NCBI RefSeq assembly: GCF_001752395.1
Contig: NZ_MKEK01000001.1
Coordinates: 3,265,509-3,329,508 of the forward strand
Length of the DNA stretch: 64,000 bases
Direction: 5' to 3'
Origin: Rheinheimera salexigens
Lineage (GTDB): Bacteria > Pseudomonadota > Gammaproteobacteria > Enterobacterales > Alteromonadaceae
Shown: in pieces, positions 39,409 through 50,549 of the stretch
How positions within the stretch are numbered: the stretch's first letter is position 1
How the letters are laid out: each line of letters opens with the position of its first letter
Position numbers and translations under genes: made by a program
Notes under the pieces: model-generated
Told to the model about the DNA's origin: nothing
What the model saw: the letters and a program-made list of their open reading frames with translations, nothing else
Databases searched by the model: none

Positions 39409-39474
39409 ATGCGCCGCTCTTTTGAACGAAATTTATACAGTTTTTTCAGCTCTTTTAAAAGTAAGGTAATCGCT

Positions 39475-40278
39475 ATGCATCCGATGTTAAACATCGCGGT
39501 TCGTGCTGCTCGCAGTGCGGGTAACGTGATCGCTCGTGCCTGTGGCCAACTTGATATGGTCCAGAAACTACAAAAAGGCACTAATGACTTTGTCACTAAT
39601 GTCGACAAAGAAGCTGAACAAGCCATTGTTCAGATATTAAAGAAGTCATTTCCCACTCATGGTATTGTCGGTGAAGAGCATGGTGATTACGGCAATAGCG
39701 ACAGTGAATTTCAATGGATTATTGACCCACTAGACGGTACTGCCAACTTTATCAAAGGCATTCCTCATTTTGCCGTTTCTATCGCATTAAAACATCAAGG
39801 TAAATTAGACCAAGCTGTGATCTTCGATCCACTGCGTGGCGAGCTATTTACTGCTTCTCGTGGTCGCGGAGCCCAATTAAATGGTACTCGGATCCGAGTG
39901 GTAAATTTACCCGATATGTCAGGTAGTATTATTGCTACCGGTTTCCCATTTAAAAATAAAACCCATATGCCTGCTTATAGCGGCATGCTCAATAGCATAT
40001 TTAACGAAGCCGCTGATGTGCGTCGTACTGGCTCTGCTGCATTAGATTTAGCCTATGTTGCTGCAGGTCGATTTGATGGTTTCTTTGAAATCGGCTTAAA
40101 GCCTTGGGATATTGCCGCGGGTGAATTAATTGTCCGTGAAGCAGGTGGTTTAGTCTGTGATTTCGTTGGTGGTAATAACCAACTACGTAGCGGTAATATT
40201 GTTGCAGCTAGCCCGAAAGTATTGGCTGGCATGTTAAAAAATATCCGTCCACACTTAACAGATTACTTATCTCGTTAA
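39475..40278 (+). CDS. suhB: Inositol monophosphatase family protein SuhB
   Basis: 267 residues from ATG 39475 (MHPMLNIAVRAARSAGN), the exact family start; a longer reading from 39364 adds an unrelated 37 residues. GTNDFVTNVDKEAEQAI, GEEHG, WIIDPLDGTANFIKGIPHFAVS and KPWDIAAGELIVREAGG form the metal and phosphate site. In E. coli SuhB also acts in rRNA transcription antitermination with NusA/NusB and ribosome assembly. A strong terminator follows. Confidence 0.96.
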   Translation: MHPMLNIAVRAARSAGNVIARACGQLDMVQKLQKGTNDFVTNVDKEAEQAIVQILKKSFPTHGIVGEEHGDYGNSDSEFQWIIDPLDGTANFIKGIPHFAVSIALKHQGKLDQAVIFDPLRGELFTASRGRGAQLNGTRIRVVNLPDMSGSIIATGFPFKNKTHMPAYSGMLNSIFNEAADVRRTGSAALDLAYVAAGRFDGFFEIGLKPWDIAAGELIVREAGGLVCDFVGGNNQLRSGNIVAASPKVLAGMLKNIRPHLTDYLSR

Positions 40279-40304
40279 GTGCTAGTTTGGCTTAAACGCT
40301 AACT

Positions 40305-40338
40305 AAGTACTGCTATAAGTACTGCTATAAGTATTGCT
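40305..40338. repeat. 12-bp tandem repeat after suhB
   Basis: Unit AAGTACTGCTAT occurs twice exactly (40305-40316, 40317-40328), followed by a 10-bp partial copy with one change. It sits between the suhB stop and its terminator and looks like a slippage product. Confidence 0.8.
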
Positions 40339-40340
40339 AA

Positions 40341-40372
40341 AAAGCCCCGTAATATTATTATTGCGGGGCTTT
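40341..40372 (+). terminator. Terminator after suhB
   Basis: AAAGCCCCG (40341-40349) pairs with CGGGGCTTT (40364-40372); the stem can extend inward through a G-U pair and AATA/TATT. A long U run follows on the plus strand, and an A run precedes it, so it may also serve the converging TraB/GumN gene. Confidence 0.9.
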
Positions 40373-40429
40373 TTTTATATTCAGCTTAACCAAGTATCGT
40401 TAGGGTGTGCAGCTTATAAATCGGGCTGC

Positions 40430-41302
40430 TTATAACTGCTTAACTTGATAACCTTGCTGTTGCAGCAACTGTAGTAAGTTAGCCTCTCCGGCTAAGTGTA
40501 AGGCACCCACTAGCACCATCTCAACGTCAGCGGTTGTCAGCATAGCTTGTATTTGCGGCAGCCAGTCTTGATTGCGCTGCGCTAACATTCGTTGGTAAAA
40601 CTGCTGTCCTGCAGGCGTATCTGCATATTCCATAGCAAAATCGGCTAAGGCCGTTAAATCACCTTCTCGCCAGGCTTTAATAATATTGTGCAGTTGGACT
40701 TCAATATGCTGTAATTCGCTTAACGATTGCTCAACAAATACATCCTCATCACCGGCTGAGACATTAAATAATAATGACAGTTGTTGTTCGATAGTCTCTA
40801 AAAAAGCCAGTTCACGCTGATCTTGCAGCGCTTTATCTAGATAAAATTTATCAACACCCTGACCATTTAACTCGGCTTGTTTTAACGCTAGCTGCATTAA
40901 ATTTATTAATACAAAGTCCGGTTTAAAACTATCTAGCGCTTGAAGGTTTAAACCAAACTCTGTCGCTTGTTCTAATAATATTTGATAGCTTTTAGCGCTT
41001 AATACGTTAGTTAAGCTATTGCCGTCTTGATAACGGGCATGTTGCATCAGTAATTGCAAACCTGCGGCGGTTTCTAGTTGGCGAATATCGGCTTCAAACA
41101 CCATAATGCTACTTTGCTCATAAGCGGTATTAAAAGCCGCAGGTAGCGGAAAAGCGGAGCTAGGTAACATATGTACAGTACCGGCAACAAACAATTTATG
41201 TTCGCCTTTGCTAATTTCGAATACCGAGGTCTTGGCAAAGACGCTACTACAAAAAAGTAATAACGTGGCGCAAAACATATAAATAATGCGACGCATCATC
41301 AT
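40430..41302 (-). CDS. TraB/GumN family protein, secreted
   Basis: 290 residues with a signal peptide ending SSVFA. The family blocks are LFVAGTVHMLP near residue 40, a Lys/Asp-rich middle with LNGQGVDKFYL, LAFLETIEQQLSLL, RNQDWLPQI and VLVGALHLAGEANLLQLLQQQGYQV. The fold is related to erythromycin esterase and Tiki proteases, with conserved His and Glu, but bacterial members have no settled activity. It is convergent with suhB and upstream of it is a rhodanese gene on the same strand. Confidence 0.82.
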   Translation of the reverse strand: MMMRRIIYMFCATLLLFCSSVFAKTSVFEISKGEHKLFVAGTVHMLPSSAFPLPAAFNTAYEQSSIMVFEADIRQLETAAGLQLLMQHARYQDGNSLTNVLSAKSYQILLEQATEFGLNLQALDSFKPDFVLINLMQLALKQAELNGQGVDKFYLDKALQDQRELAFLETIEQQLSLLFNVSAGDEDVFVEQSLSELQHIEVQLHNIIKAWREGDLTALADFAMEYADTPAGQQFYQRMLAQRNQDWLPQIQAMLTTADVEMVLVGALHLAGEANLLQLLQQQGYQVKQL

Positions 41303-41356
41303 GGTTATATAATCCTTTATGGTTAGCCTATTGGCTTAGCAGGTTTTTAACGCGCG

Positions 41357-41731
41357 TTATTCTGCAGCGGCAATTAGCGGTAATTCGCGTTGGCACCAAT
41401 CTCGATAACCTCCGTCCAGGCTATACACTTGGCTATAGCCCATTTTCTGTAAGCTGTCAGCGGCTAATGCCGAACGATAGCCACCACCACAATATAATAC
41501 TATGGTTTGGTTTTTATCCGGCACTTGCTGCTCAATATCCCGCTCAATAATACCTTTACCTAAATGTACGGCATTGGCAATATGGCCGCGCTGCCATTCA
41601 TGGTCTTCTCGCACATCCAATAAGATATAAGGCTGAGTAAACTGCTGTAACTGAGGAATGGTAATTTCGTTTATATGCCGTTTAACTTGTGCCACTAACG
41701 CTAAAAATGCCGGTGCATGTTGTGGTGCCAT
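41357..41731 (-). CDS. Rhodanese-like sulfurtransferase domain protein
   Basis: 124 residues with one rhodanese domain: YILLDVREDHEWQRGHIANAVHL, then IVLYCGGGYRSALAADSLQKMGY with the active-site Cys81 in the loop CGGGYR, and LDGGYRDWCQ. There is no signal peptide, so it is cytosolic. Single-domain rhodaneses carry persulfide sulfur; the acceptor is unknown. It lies 54 bp upstream of the TraB/GumN gene and may be co-transcribed with it. Confidence 0.88.
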   Translation of the reverse strand: MAPQHAPAFLALVAQVKRHINEITIPQLQQFTQPYILLDVREDHEWQRGHIANAVHLGKGIIERDIEQQVPDKNQTIVLYCGGGYRSALAADSLQKMGYSQVYSLDGGYRDWCQRELPLIAAAE

Positions 41732-41748
41732 TTGCTATTCCTTTAATA

Positions 41749-41777
41749 AAAAATGCCAGTCAATGACTGGCATTTTT
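41749..41777 (-). terminator. Terminator after secF
   Basis: AAAAATGCCAGT (41749-41760) pairs with ACTGGCATTTTT (41766-41777) around a 5-nt loop; on the minus strand a U run continues. It closes the queA-tgt-yajC-secD-secF operon and separates it from the rhodanese gene. Confidence 0.88.
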
Positions 41778-41821
41778 AACATCTTTTGCAGTTAATTGCA
41801 CTTAACTGCACTTATACTTAA

Positions 41822-42769
41822 CTACATCAGAGCGTCAGTATTTTCGCCTTCTTTTTCAATTGGCGGTGGCGGTAGCATATCTTCACGGCTAATGCCGAGG
41901 ATCTCTGCTATCGAACTCGCAACATAAATAGAAGAGTAAGTACCAATAACAATACCGAACAGTAATGCGGTGGCAAAGCCATGGATTAACGCGCCGCCCA
42001 TATAAAATAGCACCACTAACACTAGCACTGTAGTTAATGACGTGATCACAGTCCGGTTTAACGTAGAGGTAATAGCATCATTAATAGTGTCATCAACGCT
42101 AGTATCACGCAACTTCCGGAAGCTTTCACGAATACGGTCAAATACCACTATCGTATCGTTAATCGAGTAACCAATCAGGGCTAAAATAGCGGCTAGTACC
42201 GTTAGGTCGAACTCTAAGCCGAGTAGTGAAAACAAGCCCATCGTGATAATAGTATCGTGGGCTAATGACACTACAGCCCCTACCGACAACCGCCATTCAA
42301 AGCGCATAGTAACGTAAAGCAAAATGCCGATTAATGCCACTAACATGGCAAGACCACCATCTTCTTTTAGCTCTTCACCAACGCTTGGGCCAACAAATTC
42401 GATACGGCGCATGGTCACGCCTTCGGCATTGCTTTGGTTTAAGATTGCCATCACCTCATCACCTAAGGTGGCCTGATCGATATCTGCTCGCAGCGGTATA
42501 CGGATTAATACATCACGGCTAGTACCAAATAATTGTACTACCGCGTCTGAATAACCTTTATCGGCTAAAACTTGTCTTACCGCGGGTAAATCTGCTGGCT
42601 GATTAAAGCCGGCTTCAATTACCGTACCGCCGGTAAAGTCTAAGCCCCAATTAATGCCTTTAATGCTAATCGAAGCCACTGACGCCACTAGCATAATTGC
42701 TGATAGTATAATGGCTGGCCATTTTAACCGCATAAAGTTTAACGGCTGTTTAAAATTAAAAATTTGCAT
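41822..42769 (-). CDS. secF: Protein translocase subunit SecF
   Basis: 315 residues from ATG 42769 (MQIFNFKQPLNFMRLKWPA); a longer reading from 42811 runs into secD and is rejected. An N-terminal helix is followed by GINWGLDFTGGTVIEAGF, a periplasmic domain and five further helices with YSINDTIVVFDRIRE and NRTVITSLTTVLVLV. With SecD it uses the proton or sodium gradient to pull proteins through SecYEG. It ends the operon. Confidence 0.97.
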   Translation of the reverse strand: MQIFNFKQPLNFMRLKWPAIILSAIMLVASVASISIKGINWGLDFTGGTVIEAGFNQPADLPAVRQVLADKGYSDAVVQLFGTSRDVLIRIPLRADIDQATLGDEVMAILNQSNAEGVTMRRIEFVGPSVGEELKEDGGLAMLVALIGILLYVTMRFEWRLSVGAVVSLAHDTIITMGLFSLLGLEFDLTVLAAILALIGYSINDTIVVFDRIRESFRKLRDTSVDDTINDAITSTLNRTVITSLTTVLVLVVLFYMGGALIHGFATALLFGIVIGTYSSIYVASSIAEILGISREDMLPPPPIEKEGENTDALM

Positions 42770-42779
42770 GCCGTAATCC

Positions 42780-44633
42780 TTATATTGGTAGCGACTGCAC
42801 GCGGCGGCCACCCCAGAATAAATTAACTAATAAACGCGTACCTACAACGGCAGTGAAAATTGAAGTTAAAATACCGATTGCTAATGTGACAGCAAAACCT
42901 TTAACCGGCCCAGTACCAATACCAAACAAGATTAACGCCACTAATAACGTGGTAATATTCGAGTCGGTAATAGTGGCAAAAGCGCGGTCATAACCATGAT
43001 GAATGGCTTGCTGCACAGAACGGCCATCTAAAAGTTCTTCTCGGATACGTTCAAATATCAGAACGTTAGCATCTACTGCCATACCTACGGTTAGTACAAT
43101 CCCGGCCATACCTGGTAGCGTTAAGGTGGCACCGGGTATCATAGACATCACACCCACTATTAACACTAAGTTCGCAACTAACGCTACGTTGGCCACTAAG
43201 CCAAAGGCTTTGTAGTAAATAACCATAAAGATTAATACCGCAACCATACCCCACATAATAGCTGTGGTGCCTAGCTCAATATTTTCTTTACCTAAACTTG
43301 GGCCTATGGTGCGCTCTTCAATAATTTGAATTGGTGCTAATAAAGCACCGGCACGCAGTAAAGTGGATAAGTTTTGTGCTTCGCCTGGCGAATCGATACC
43401 GGTAATACGGAAATCACGGCCCAAACGCGCCTGAATAGTAGCATCGTTAATCACTTCTTGGTTTTTAACTAAGATGGGATTACCTTTGGCATCTAGCTCA
43501 TCGCTTGGCTTATATTCGATAAATACCGATGCCATACGTCGCCCAATAGCATCACGGGTCGCTGTTGATAACATATTACCGCCTTTAGCATCTAACTTAA
43601 TGCTAACTTGTGGCCGACTATATTCATCAAAACTTGAGCTAGCACCGGTGATATGTTCACCCGTTAGCATAATGCGCTTTTCCAGTAACACTGGTCGGCC
43701 ATCACGGCTATAAAACAGCTCAGTGCCCGGCGGTATTCTGCCTTCTAATGCAGCACCTAAGTCAGCATCTGTATCCACTAAACGGAACTCTAAGGTTGCC
43801 GTAGCACCCAAGATTTCTTTTGCTTTAGCGGTATCTTGCACACCCGGTAATTGCACCACTATACGGTCAGCACCTTGGCGCTGAACTAAAGGCTCAGCCA
43901 CACCAATTTCGTTTACCCGATTCCGAATAATGGTGATATTTTGCTCTAACGCATACTCTTGAATTTCTTTTAAGCGGATTTCACTGATACTAGCATGTAC
44001 CGTAAATTCTTCAGCACTGGGTGTGAAAACCAATTCCCGGTCACGTTTTTTCAAAGCAGCTTGAGCGGCAGCTAAATCTTCTGCATTACGCATAGTGACT
44101 TTGACATAACCATTTGCAAGGTCAGCTTGAACGTTACGGTAACGAATTTTATCTTCACGTAAGTCGGCCCGGAACGTTTGCTCCATGTCGTTAAGGTTTT
44201 TGTCTATAGCAGCTTTCATGTCCACTGCCATTAAGAAGTGCACCCCGCCACGTAAGTCTAAACCTAACTTCATTGGCGAAGCGCCAATGGCATTTAACCA
44301 AGCCGGTGTTGCTGGGGCTAAGTTTAATGCTGTGACATAATTATCACCTAGTTTTTCTGTGGCAATTTCACGCGCTTGCAGTTGATCTTCAGTGGTATTA
44401 AAGCGGGCCAAAAGTTGGCCTTGCTCTAATACAACTGACTTAGCACTGATATTGGCTTGATCAAAACTACGCTCTAAATCGGCACGAATTTGCTCAGATA
44501 CCACTCCACCTCGGGTAGCACTGATATTCAAAGCCGGATCTTCCGGATACAAATTTGGCAAGGCATAGATTAGCGCCGCTAACAGCACGCCAATCACTAG
44601 CACATATCGCCATAAAGGGTTTTTATTTAACAC
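42780..44633 (-). CDS. secD: Protein translocase subunit SecD
   Basis: 617 residues. Helix 1 (about 7-27) is followed by the large periplasmic part with [38 protein letters not shown] and the head domain, then five helices with [18 protein letters not shown] (the conserved Asp of the ion path) and [21 protein letters not shown]. It is the partner of SecF. The organism carries sodium-dependent antiporters and MotX, so Na+ coupling as in Vibrio is possible but cannot be read here. Confidence 0.97.
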   Translation of the reverse strand: MLNKNPLWRYVLVIGVLLAALIYALPNLYPEDPALNISATRGGVVSEQIRADLERSFDQANISAKSVVLEQGQLLARFNTTEDQLQAREIATEKLGDNYVTALNLAPATPAWLNAIGASPMKLGLDLRGGVHFLMAVDMKAAIDKNLNDMEQTFRADLREDKIRYRNVQADLANGYVKVTMRNAEDLAAAQAALKKRDRELVFTPSAEEFTVHASISEIRLKEIQEYALEQNITIIRNRVNEIGVAEPLVQRQGADRIVVQLPGVQDTAKAKEILGATATLEFRLVDTDADLGAALEGRIPPGTELFYSRDGRPVLLEKRIMLTGEHITGASSSFDEYSRPQVSIKLDAKGGNMLSTATRDAIGRRMASVFIEYKPSDELDAKGNPILVKNQEVINDATIQARLGRDFRITGIDSPGEAQNLSTLLRAGALLAPIQIIEERTIGPSLGKENIELGTTAIMWGMVAVLIFMVIYYKAFGLVANVALVANLVLIVGVMSMIPGATLTLPGMAGIVLTVGMAVDANVLIFERIREELLDGRSVQQAIHHGYDRAFATITDSNITTLLVALILFGIGTGPVKGFAVTLAIGILTSIFTAVVGTRLLVNLFWGGRRVQSLPI

Positions 44634-44654
44634 CTGGTTATCCTTTCTATCGGC

Positions 44655-44996
44655 TTACAGCGATTTAAGCGTGCCTTTAGGTAATACCGCACTAATTGCC
44701 GATTTTTGTACCGTTACTTCGGTGCTATCGTTAATGGCAATCACAACATAATCTTTATCATCAGCAATTTTATTAATCCGGCCAACAATACCACCCTGAG
44801 TTAATACTTCATCGCCTTTACCTAGTGCAGACATTAAGTTGCGGTGCTCTTTAACGCGTTTAGCTTGTGGACGGTAAATTAAAAAGTAAAAAATTAAACC
44901 AAATGCGACCAGCATTATAATTAAATCCCAACCACCACCTGCTGGTGTGGCTTGGCCTGCTACGTCTGCGTATGCTTTATTGATAAATAAACTCAT
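44655..44996 (-). CDS. yajC: Sec translocon accessory protein YajC
   Basis: 113 residues. A single transmembrane helix (about 24-41) is followed by YFLIYRPQAKRVKEHRNLM and GDEVLTQGGIVGRINKI, the YajC signature. It associates with SecDF. It lies between tgt and secD on the minus strand, with gaps of about 20 bp each side. Confidence 0.96.
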   Translation of the reverse strand: MSLFINKAYADVAGQATPAGGGWDLIIMLVAFGLIFYFLIYRPQAKRVKEHRNLMSALGKGDEVLTQGGIVGRINKIADDKDYVVIAINDSTEVTVQKSAISAVLPKGTLKSL

Positions 44997-45018
44997 GGTT
45001 GTGTCCCCTTAATTATAA

Positions 45019-46209
<1,191 letters not shown>

Positions 46210-46260
46210 TTATAACAGCATACGTAACAAAACTAACTAATAAACGTCAGCCTATACACC

Positions 46261-47286
46261 CTAGCCGATATACATAGCATCGCCGTAGGAGTAAAACCGA
46301 TATTGCTCAGCAATTGCCGTTGCATAAGCTTGCATCACATACTCGCGCTGGCTAAAGGCGGATACCAACATAATTAAGGTTGATTCCGGCAAGTGAAAAT
46401 TGGTAATTAAAGCATCAATAACTTTAAACTCATAACCAGGGTAAATAAATATTTGGGTATCGCCTTTATAGGCAATTAAGTCACCATTACCTATTTGTGC
46501 CGCAGATTCTAATGAGCGCACTGAGGTTGTGCCCACCGCTACAACTTTACCTCCTCGGGCTTTACATGCCGCTATGGCAGCGACGGTGCTATCGGGTACA
46601 TCGATATATTCAGCATGCATTTTATGCGCTAGCACATTGTCTACTCGTACCGGCTGAAAAGTACCGGCACCGACATGTAGCGTGACATATGCAAACTCAA
46701 CGCCTTTGTCCGTTAACTGCTGTAATAAAGGCGTATCAAAATGTAAGCCGGCAGTAGGCGCAGCAACCGCGCCTGGCTTTTCGCTATACACGGTTTGATA
46801 GCGGGCTTTGTCTTCGGCAGTATCAGGGCGGTCTATATACGGCGGTAAAGGCATATGGCCTAAGCGCTCTAGCATGTCTAAAACGGGTTCATCTGAACAC
46901 ACGGCTAATTCAAATAGTTCATCATGACGTTGCAGCATTTCCACTTCGGCAGATTGCTCTAAAATCAACTTAGTGCCAGGTTTAGGTGCTTTACTGGCGC
47001 GAATATGAGCTAAAAAACGTTTTTCATCCAATACCCGCTCTACTAATACTTCAACTTTACCGCCTGAGGCTTTTTGGCCAAATAAACGGGCAGGAATAAC
47101 TTTAGTGTTATTAAACACTAACAAGTCGCCAGGATGAATAAAATCGATTACCTGTTTAAAGATATGATGGCTTAAGGCGCCACTGCTTTTATCCATTGCC
47201 AATAAACGGCTAGATGAACGTTCGGCTTTAGGGTGACGAGCAATAAGTTGCTCAGGCAGTTGAAAAGAAAAATCACTCACTTGCAT
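46261..47286 (-). CDS. queA: S-adenosylmethionine:tRNA ribosyltransferase-isomerase
   Basis: 341 residues. It transfers and isomerises the ribose of SAM onto preQ1-tRNA to make epoxyqueuosine, which QueG (in this window) then reduces. [65 protein letters not shown] and [18 protein letters not shown] are the family blocks. It is the first gene of the queA-tgt-yajC-secDF operon. Confidence 0.97.
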   Translation of the reverse strand: MQVSDFSFQLPEQLIARHPKAERSSSRLLAMDKSSGALSHHIFKQVIDFIHPGDLLVFNNTKVIPARLFGQKASGGKVEVLVERVLDEKRFLAHIRASKAPKPGTKLILEQSAEVEMLQRHDELFELAVCSDEPVLDMLERLGHMPLPPYIDRPDTAEDKARYQTVYSEKPGAVAAPTAGLHFDTPLLQQLTDKGVEFAYVTLHVGAGTFQPVRVDNVLAHKMHAEYIDVPDSTVAAIAACKARGGKVVAVGTTSVRSLESAAQIGNGDLIAYKGDTQIFIYPGYEFKVIDALITNFHLPESTLIMLVSAFSQREYVMQAYATAIAEQYRFYSYGDAMYIG

Positions 47287-47377
47287 ACTTTAGATCCTAG
47301 TTGGCTTTACCGACCACACTGTACCGAGCACGTGCACGGTGCTAAAAAACAGCGGCGATATTACCAGAAACACGGCG

Positions 47378-48286
47378 TTATTGGCATTTTTGCTGCAATA
47401 CTATGCCAATTAAATCGGCCATTAAGCGATAACTTTCTACTTTACTTGACGTTGGCCGCCATACCACCGCAATATCACGATAGGCATTTTCAGCTACTGG
47501 CGTTTGTATAATTAAATCAGTGCCAGTTAATAAGCCGCTGTTTATAGCCATTTGCGGCATAAACGTGACACCCAGCTTATTATTAACCATTTGGGTTAAT
47601 GTATGCAGGCTAGTGGCAAAAAACGGATTAACTTTACGACTATCCGTTAGCTCGCACGCGGTAACCGCATGGCCAGCCAGACAATGCTCGCGCTCGAGTA
47701 AAAAGATGCTTTCATCAGGCCATTGGCTAATATCTTGATTAAAACCACGTTGCTGCCATTCTTTGTGTAACACCAGTTTAAACGGATCTTGGGCTAAAAT
47801 GCGGCTATGAAAACCTGCGGTTTCATAAGGCAGTGCTAATAACACCATATCTAAACGGCCATCGGCTAAAGCCTGCAATGAATTATCAGAAGTATCTTCT
47901 CGCAATAATAATTGTAATTCGGGATATTGCTGACGACAGGCTTGCATCACTTCGCTTAACACAAAAGGCGCAATAGTGGGGATACAGCCTAACCGAAACG
48001 GTCCAGCCATTGGCTTGCCTTGATAACGAGCAAAATCGACTAAGGTTTCACATTGGCCAATAATTTGCCGCGCTTGGCGCACCATTTCTTCACCTACTGC
48101 AGTGAAGATAAAGGTTTTATGGTCGCGCTCTAGCAACTGGGCATCTAAACTTTGTTCTAAATTAGCCACCGCAGCACTTAAAGTAGACTGACTAATATAA
48201 CAAGCCTCTGCGGCACGGCCAAAATGTTGATGTTCGTGCAATGCTAATAAATACTGTAATTGTTTTAAACTCGGCAGGTGCTTCAT
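47378..48286 (-). CDS. oxyR: OxyR-type hydrogen peroxide-sensing LysR regulator
   Basis: 302 residues from ATG 48286, preceded by GGAG at good spacing; a longer start at 48298 is rejected. A LysR helix-turn-helix (LKQLQYLLALHEHQHFGRAA...ISQSTLSAAVANLE) leads to a substrate domain with LEREHCLAGHAVTAC. Cys202 and Cys211 are nine apart, the spacing of the Cys199-Cys208 redox pair of E. coli OxyR. It would activate catalase and peroxiredoxin genes on oxidation. No such target gene is adjacent. Confidence 0.93.
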   Translation of the reverse strand: MKHLPSLKQLQYLLALHEHQHFGRAAEACYISQSTLSAAVANLEQSLDAQLLERDHKTFIFTAVGEEMVRQARQIIGQCETLVDFARYQGKPMAGPFRLGCIPTIAPFVLSEVMQACRQQYPELQLLLREDTSDNSLQALADGRLDMVLLALPYETAGFHSRILAQDPFKLVLHKEWQQRGFNQDISQWPDESIFLLEREHCLAGHAVTACELTDSRKVNPFFATSLHTLTQMVNNKLGVTFMPQMAINSGLLTGTDLIIQTPVAENAYRDIAVVWRPTSSKVESYRLMADLIGIVLQQKCQ

Positions 48287-48378
48287 AACAGTCTCCAATT
48301 AATCTTTCACTTATCGCATTACTGTACCATCTAACCAATATCGAACTTGCATCGAACTGGCATTGCTAAAATAAAAAA

Positions 48379-48413
48379 ACCGCTATCGGCAGGTATCAGC
48401 AACCGATAGCGGT
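48379..48413 (-). terminator. Terminator after pit
   Basis: ACCGCTATCGG (48379-48389) pairs with CCGATAGCGGT (48403-48413) around a 13-nt loop. On the minus strand it ends in a run of about seven U residues, 32 bp past the pit stop and before oxyR. Confidence 0.87.
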
Positions 48414-48444
48414 ATTATGGAATATCCGTAATTAAAAAAATCCG

Positions 48445-49710
48445 TTAACCAAAAATGGCCTTTAAGATATAAAAGAAGATGATAGCTAAACCGGCACCAA
48501 CCGGTAAGGTAATAACCCAAGAAATAAAGATATTACGCACTACACCCAAGTTAAGCGCTGCAATACCGCGCGCTAAACCAACACCTAATACTGCGCCCAC
48601 TAATGTTTGCGTAGTCGAAATAGGTAAGCCGGTACCCGAAGCAATAACCACCGTCGATGCAGCTGATAACTCAGCGGCAAAACCTCGACTTGGGGTTAAA
48701 TGGGTAATAGCCGTTCCTACCGTTTTAATCACTCGCGCACCTAGAGTTGCTAAACCGATAACAATACCGACTGCACCTAGGGGCAATATCCACCATGCTA
48801 ACGTTGAACTACTATTAATCTCACCGCCTGAAGTCACCACGCTGACGACTGCCGCTAAAGGCCCAATCGCATTAGCTACATCGTTAGAACCGTGAGCAAA
48901 GGCCATACAACAAGCCGTGGTAATCATTAATACGCCAAAAATACGCTCAACGTTATTAAATTGCATTTTCTTATCGGCTGCAGGGTCAAACTTTAAGCGC
49001 GAAATAACAAATTTACCGATTAAACCCACCACCGCTGCGATAGCGAAAGCTAAATAATAGCCGTTAGCTGTACCAAAATCTAAACCGACATGCTTTAAAC
49101 CCTTTTGAATGGTGACTAAGGACATCATAAAGGCCGCAAACGCCATATAAAACGGCACATATCGCTTAGCATTTTCCAATGGTTCTTCTGTATCAAAAAT
49201 AAGCCTTTGAGCACTCATGAAAAACAAATACGCTAAGACCCCAGCCAGCATGGGCGTGACTATCCAACTGCCAACAATACCGCCTACTTTATCCCAATGC
49301 ACCGCGTCCATACCAACGCCTACTGCAGCAAAACCAATAATAGCACCGACAATAGAATGGGTGGTAGATACTGGCCAACCAAAGTAAGAAGCTACTATTA
49401 ACCACGTTGCAGCAGCTAGTAATGCGGCTATCATGCCGTAAGCCATTAATTCTGGCGCATCAACAAAGAAAGAAGGGTCAGTAATGCCACCACGTATAGT
49501 CGAAGTAACAGAACCACCGGCTAAATAAGCACCGGCAAATTCAAAGATTGCAGCAATAAATATCGCTTGTTTAATCGTTAATGCTTTTGAGCCAACAGAT
49601 GTGCCCATAGCATTGGCCACATCGTTCGCGCCTACGCCATAAGCCATTAAAAAGCCAAATACCACAGCAATGATTATTAAAATTAAACCGTACGATTGTA
49701 TAATATCCAT
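48445..49710 (-). CDS. Low-affinity inorganic phosphate transporter (PiT family)
   Basis: 421 residues from ATG 49710, preceded by AAAAGG; the alternative TTG at 49734 overlaps the upstream gene. It has 10-12 transmembrane helices with the two PiT repeats: GANDVANAMGTSVGSKALT near the start and GSNDVANAIGPLAAV in the second half, plus GWPVSTTHSIVGAIIGF and GLPISTTQTLVGAVLGV. It takes up phosphate (as metal phosphate) with H+ or Na+. The DUF47 partner gene lies directly upstream. Confidence 0.93.
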   Translation of the reverse strand: MDIIQSYGLILIIIAVVFGFLMAYGVGANDVANAMGTSVGSKALTIKQAIFIAAIFEFAGAYLAGGSVTSTIRGGITDPSFFVDAPELMAYGMIAALLAAATWLIVASYFGWPVSTTHSIVGAIIGFAAVGVGMDAVHWDKVGGIVGSWIVTPMLAGVLAYLFFMSAQRLIFDTEEPLENAKRYVPFYMAFAAFMMSLVTIQKGLKHVGLDFGTANGYYLAFAIAAVVGLIGKFVISRLKFDPAADKKMQFNNVERIFGVLMITTACCMAFAHGSNDVANAIGPLAAVVSVVTSGGEINSSSTLAWWILPLGAVGIVIGLATLGARVIKTVGTAITHLTPSRGFAAELSAASTVVIASGTGLPISTTQTLVGAVLGVGLARGIAALNLGVVRNIFISWVITLPVGAGLAIIFFYILKAIFG

Positions 49711-49723
49711 CAGAAAAACCTTT

Positions 49724-50401
49724 TTAGCGACCAAGCATTATTTCGAGCCGTGAACCCACTCGCAGCGCGATATCGGCTAAATCGCCAATCCACTCTAACG
49801 TACGGTATAAAAACATCACATCAATCGGGTTTAAATCCCGCTCAAGTAAACGTAATGCTCTACGTAATTTGATTTGCATCTCATCGGTATCTTTTTCGAT
49901 CCGATCCAAACGCTCAATCATTTTAATCACTATATCAACTGCGCGACCGCGAAAACCGGTTTCCAGCAGCTCTTCAAACTCATTGATTACATCGCTGGCT
50001 AATTGAGTAGCATCAATACAACGTTGCACATACAATTTGAAATCAGCTTGTAATTCTATTGGTATTAATAATTCACGGCCTAAAATACGTCCGGAAATAT
50101 CTTTGGTTTTATTGGCAATTTTATCTTGCTGTGATACCAGCTCAAGAATATCGGCACGATCGACAGGTAAAAATAAACCGCGGGGTAAATTGGTACGAAT
50201 TTCCCGTTTTTGGATATCGGCTTCCTTTTCCAACATCACTATTTTCTTCCGTACCTCTGCAGCAGCATTCCAATCTTGTTGGTACACCGCATCAAAAAAA
50301 GGTATTAACTGTTCACTGGTTTCATGCACCTTGCGGATATGTTCCTCTATCGGCTTTATAGGTGATTTAGCAAACACGGATAAAAAAGTACTAGCTGCCA
50401 T
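49724..50401 (-). CDS. DUF47 (TIGR00153) PhoU-like protein, partner of Pit
   Basis: 225 residues from ATG 50401, preceded by GAGG; the longer reading from 50485 adds 28 atypical residues. It is all-helical with PhoU-like three-helix bundles: FAKSPIKPIEEHIRKVHE, IPFFDAVYQQDW, REIRTNLPRGLFLPVDRADILEL and WIGDLADIALRVGSRLE. Such genes pair with pit and are thought to modulate phosphate transport. It ends 13 bp before the pit start, so the two are co-transcribed. Confidence 0.88.
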   Translation of the reverse strand: MAASTFLSVFAKSPIKPIEEHIRKVHETSEQLIPFFDAVYQQDWNAAAEVRKKIVMLEKEADIQKREIRTNLPRGLFLPVDRADILELVSQQDKIANKTKDISGRILGRELLIPIELQADFKLYVQRCIDATQLASDVINEFEELLETGFRGRAVDIVIKMIERLDRIEKDTDEMQIKLRRALRLLERDLNPIDVMFLYRTLEWIGDLADIALRVGSRLEIMLGR

Positions 50402-50549
50402 AGCCTGGCCTCGTATATTTATTTGACGGTAGTCAGGGCGCATTGTAACGATATTCAAAGCGCAAGAAAAATGAAAAATGAACACTTAATGAAAACAGCC
50501 AGTGAAAATGCAATAAACACTGCCTTTTAGTCTCTATATTAGGTAACAA

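Noticed and set aside
42334..42522. Plus-strand ORF inside secF and other antisense or out-of-frame ORFs inside groEL, valS, secD, nhaP2 and pit
   Set aside because: All are shadows of well-identified genes with no plausible start signal or recognisable protein.
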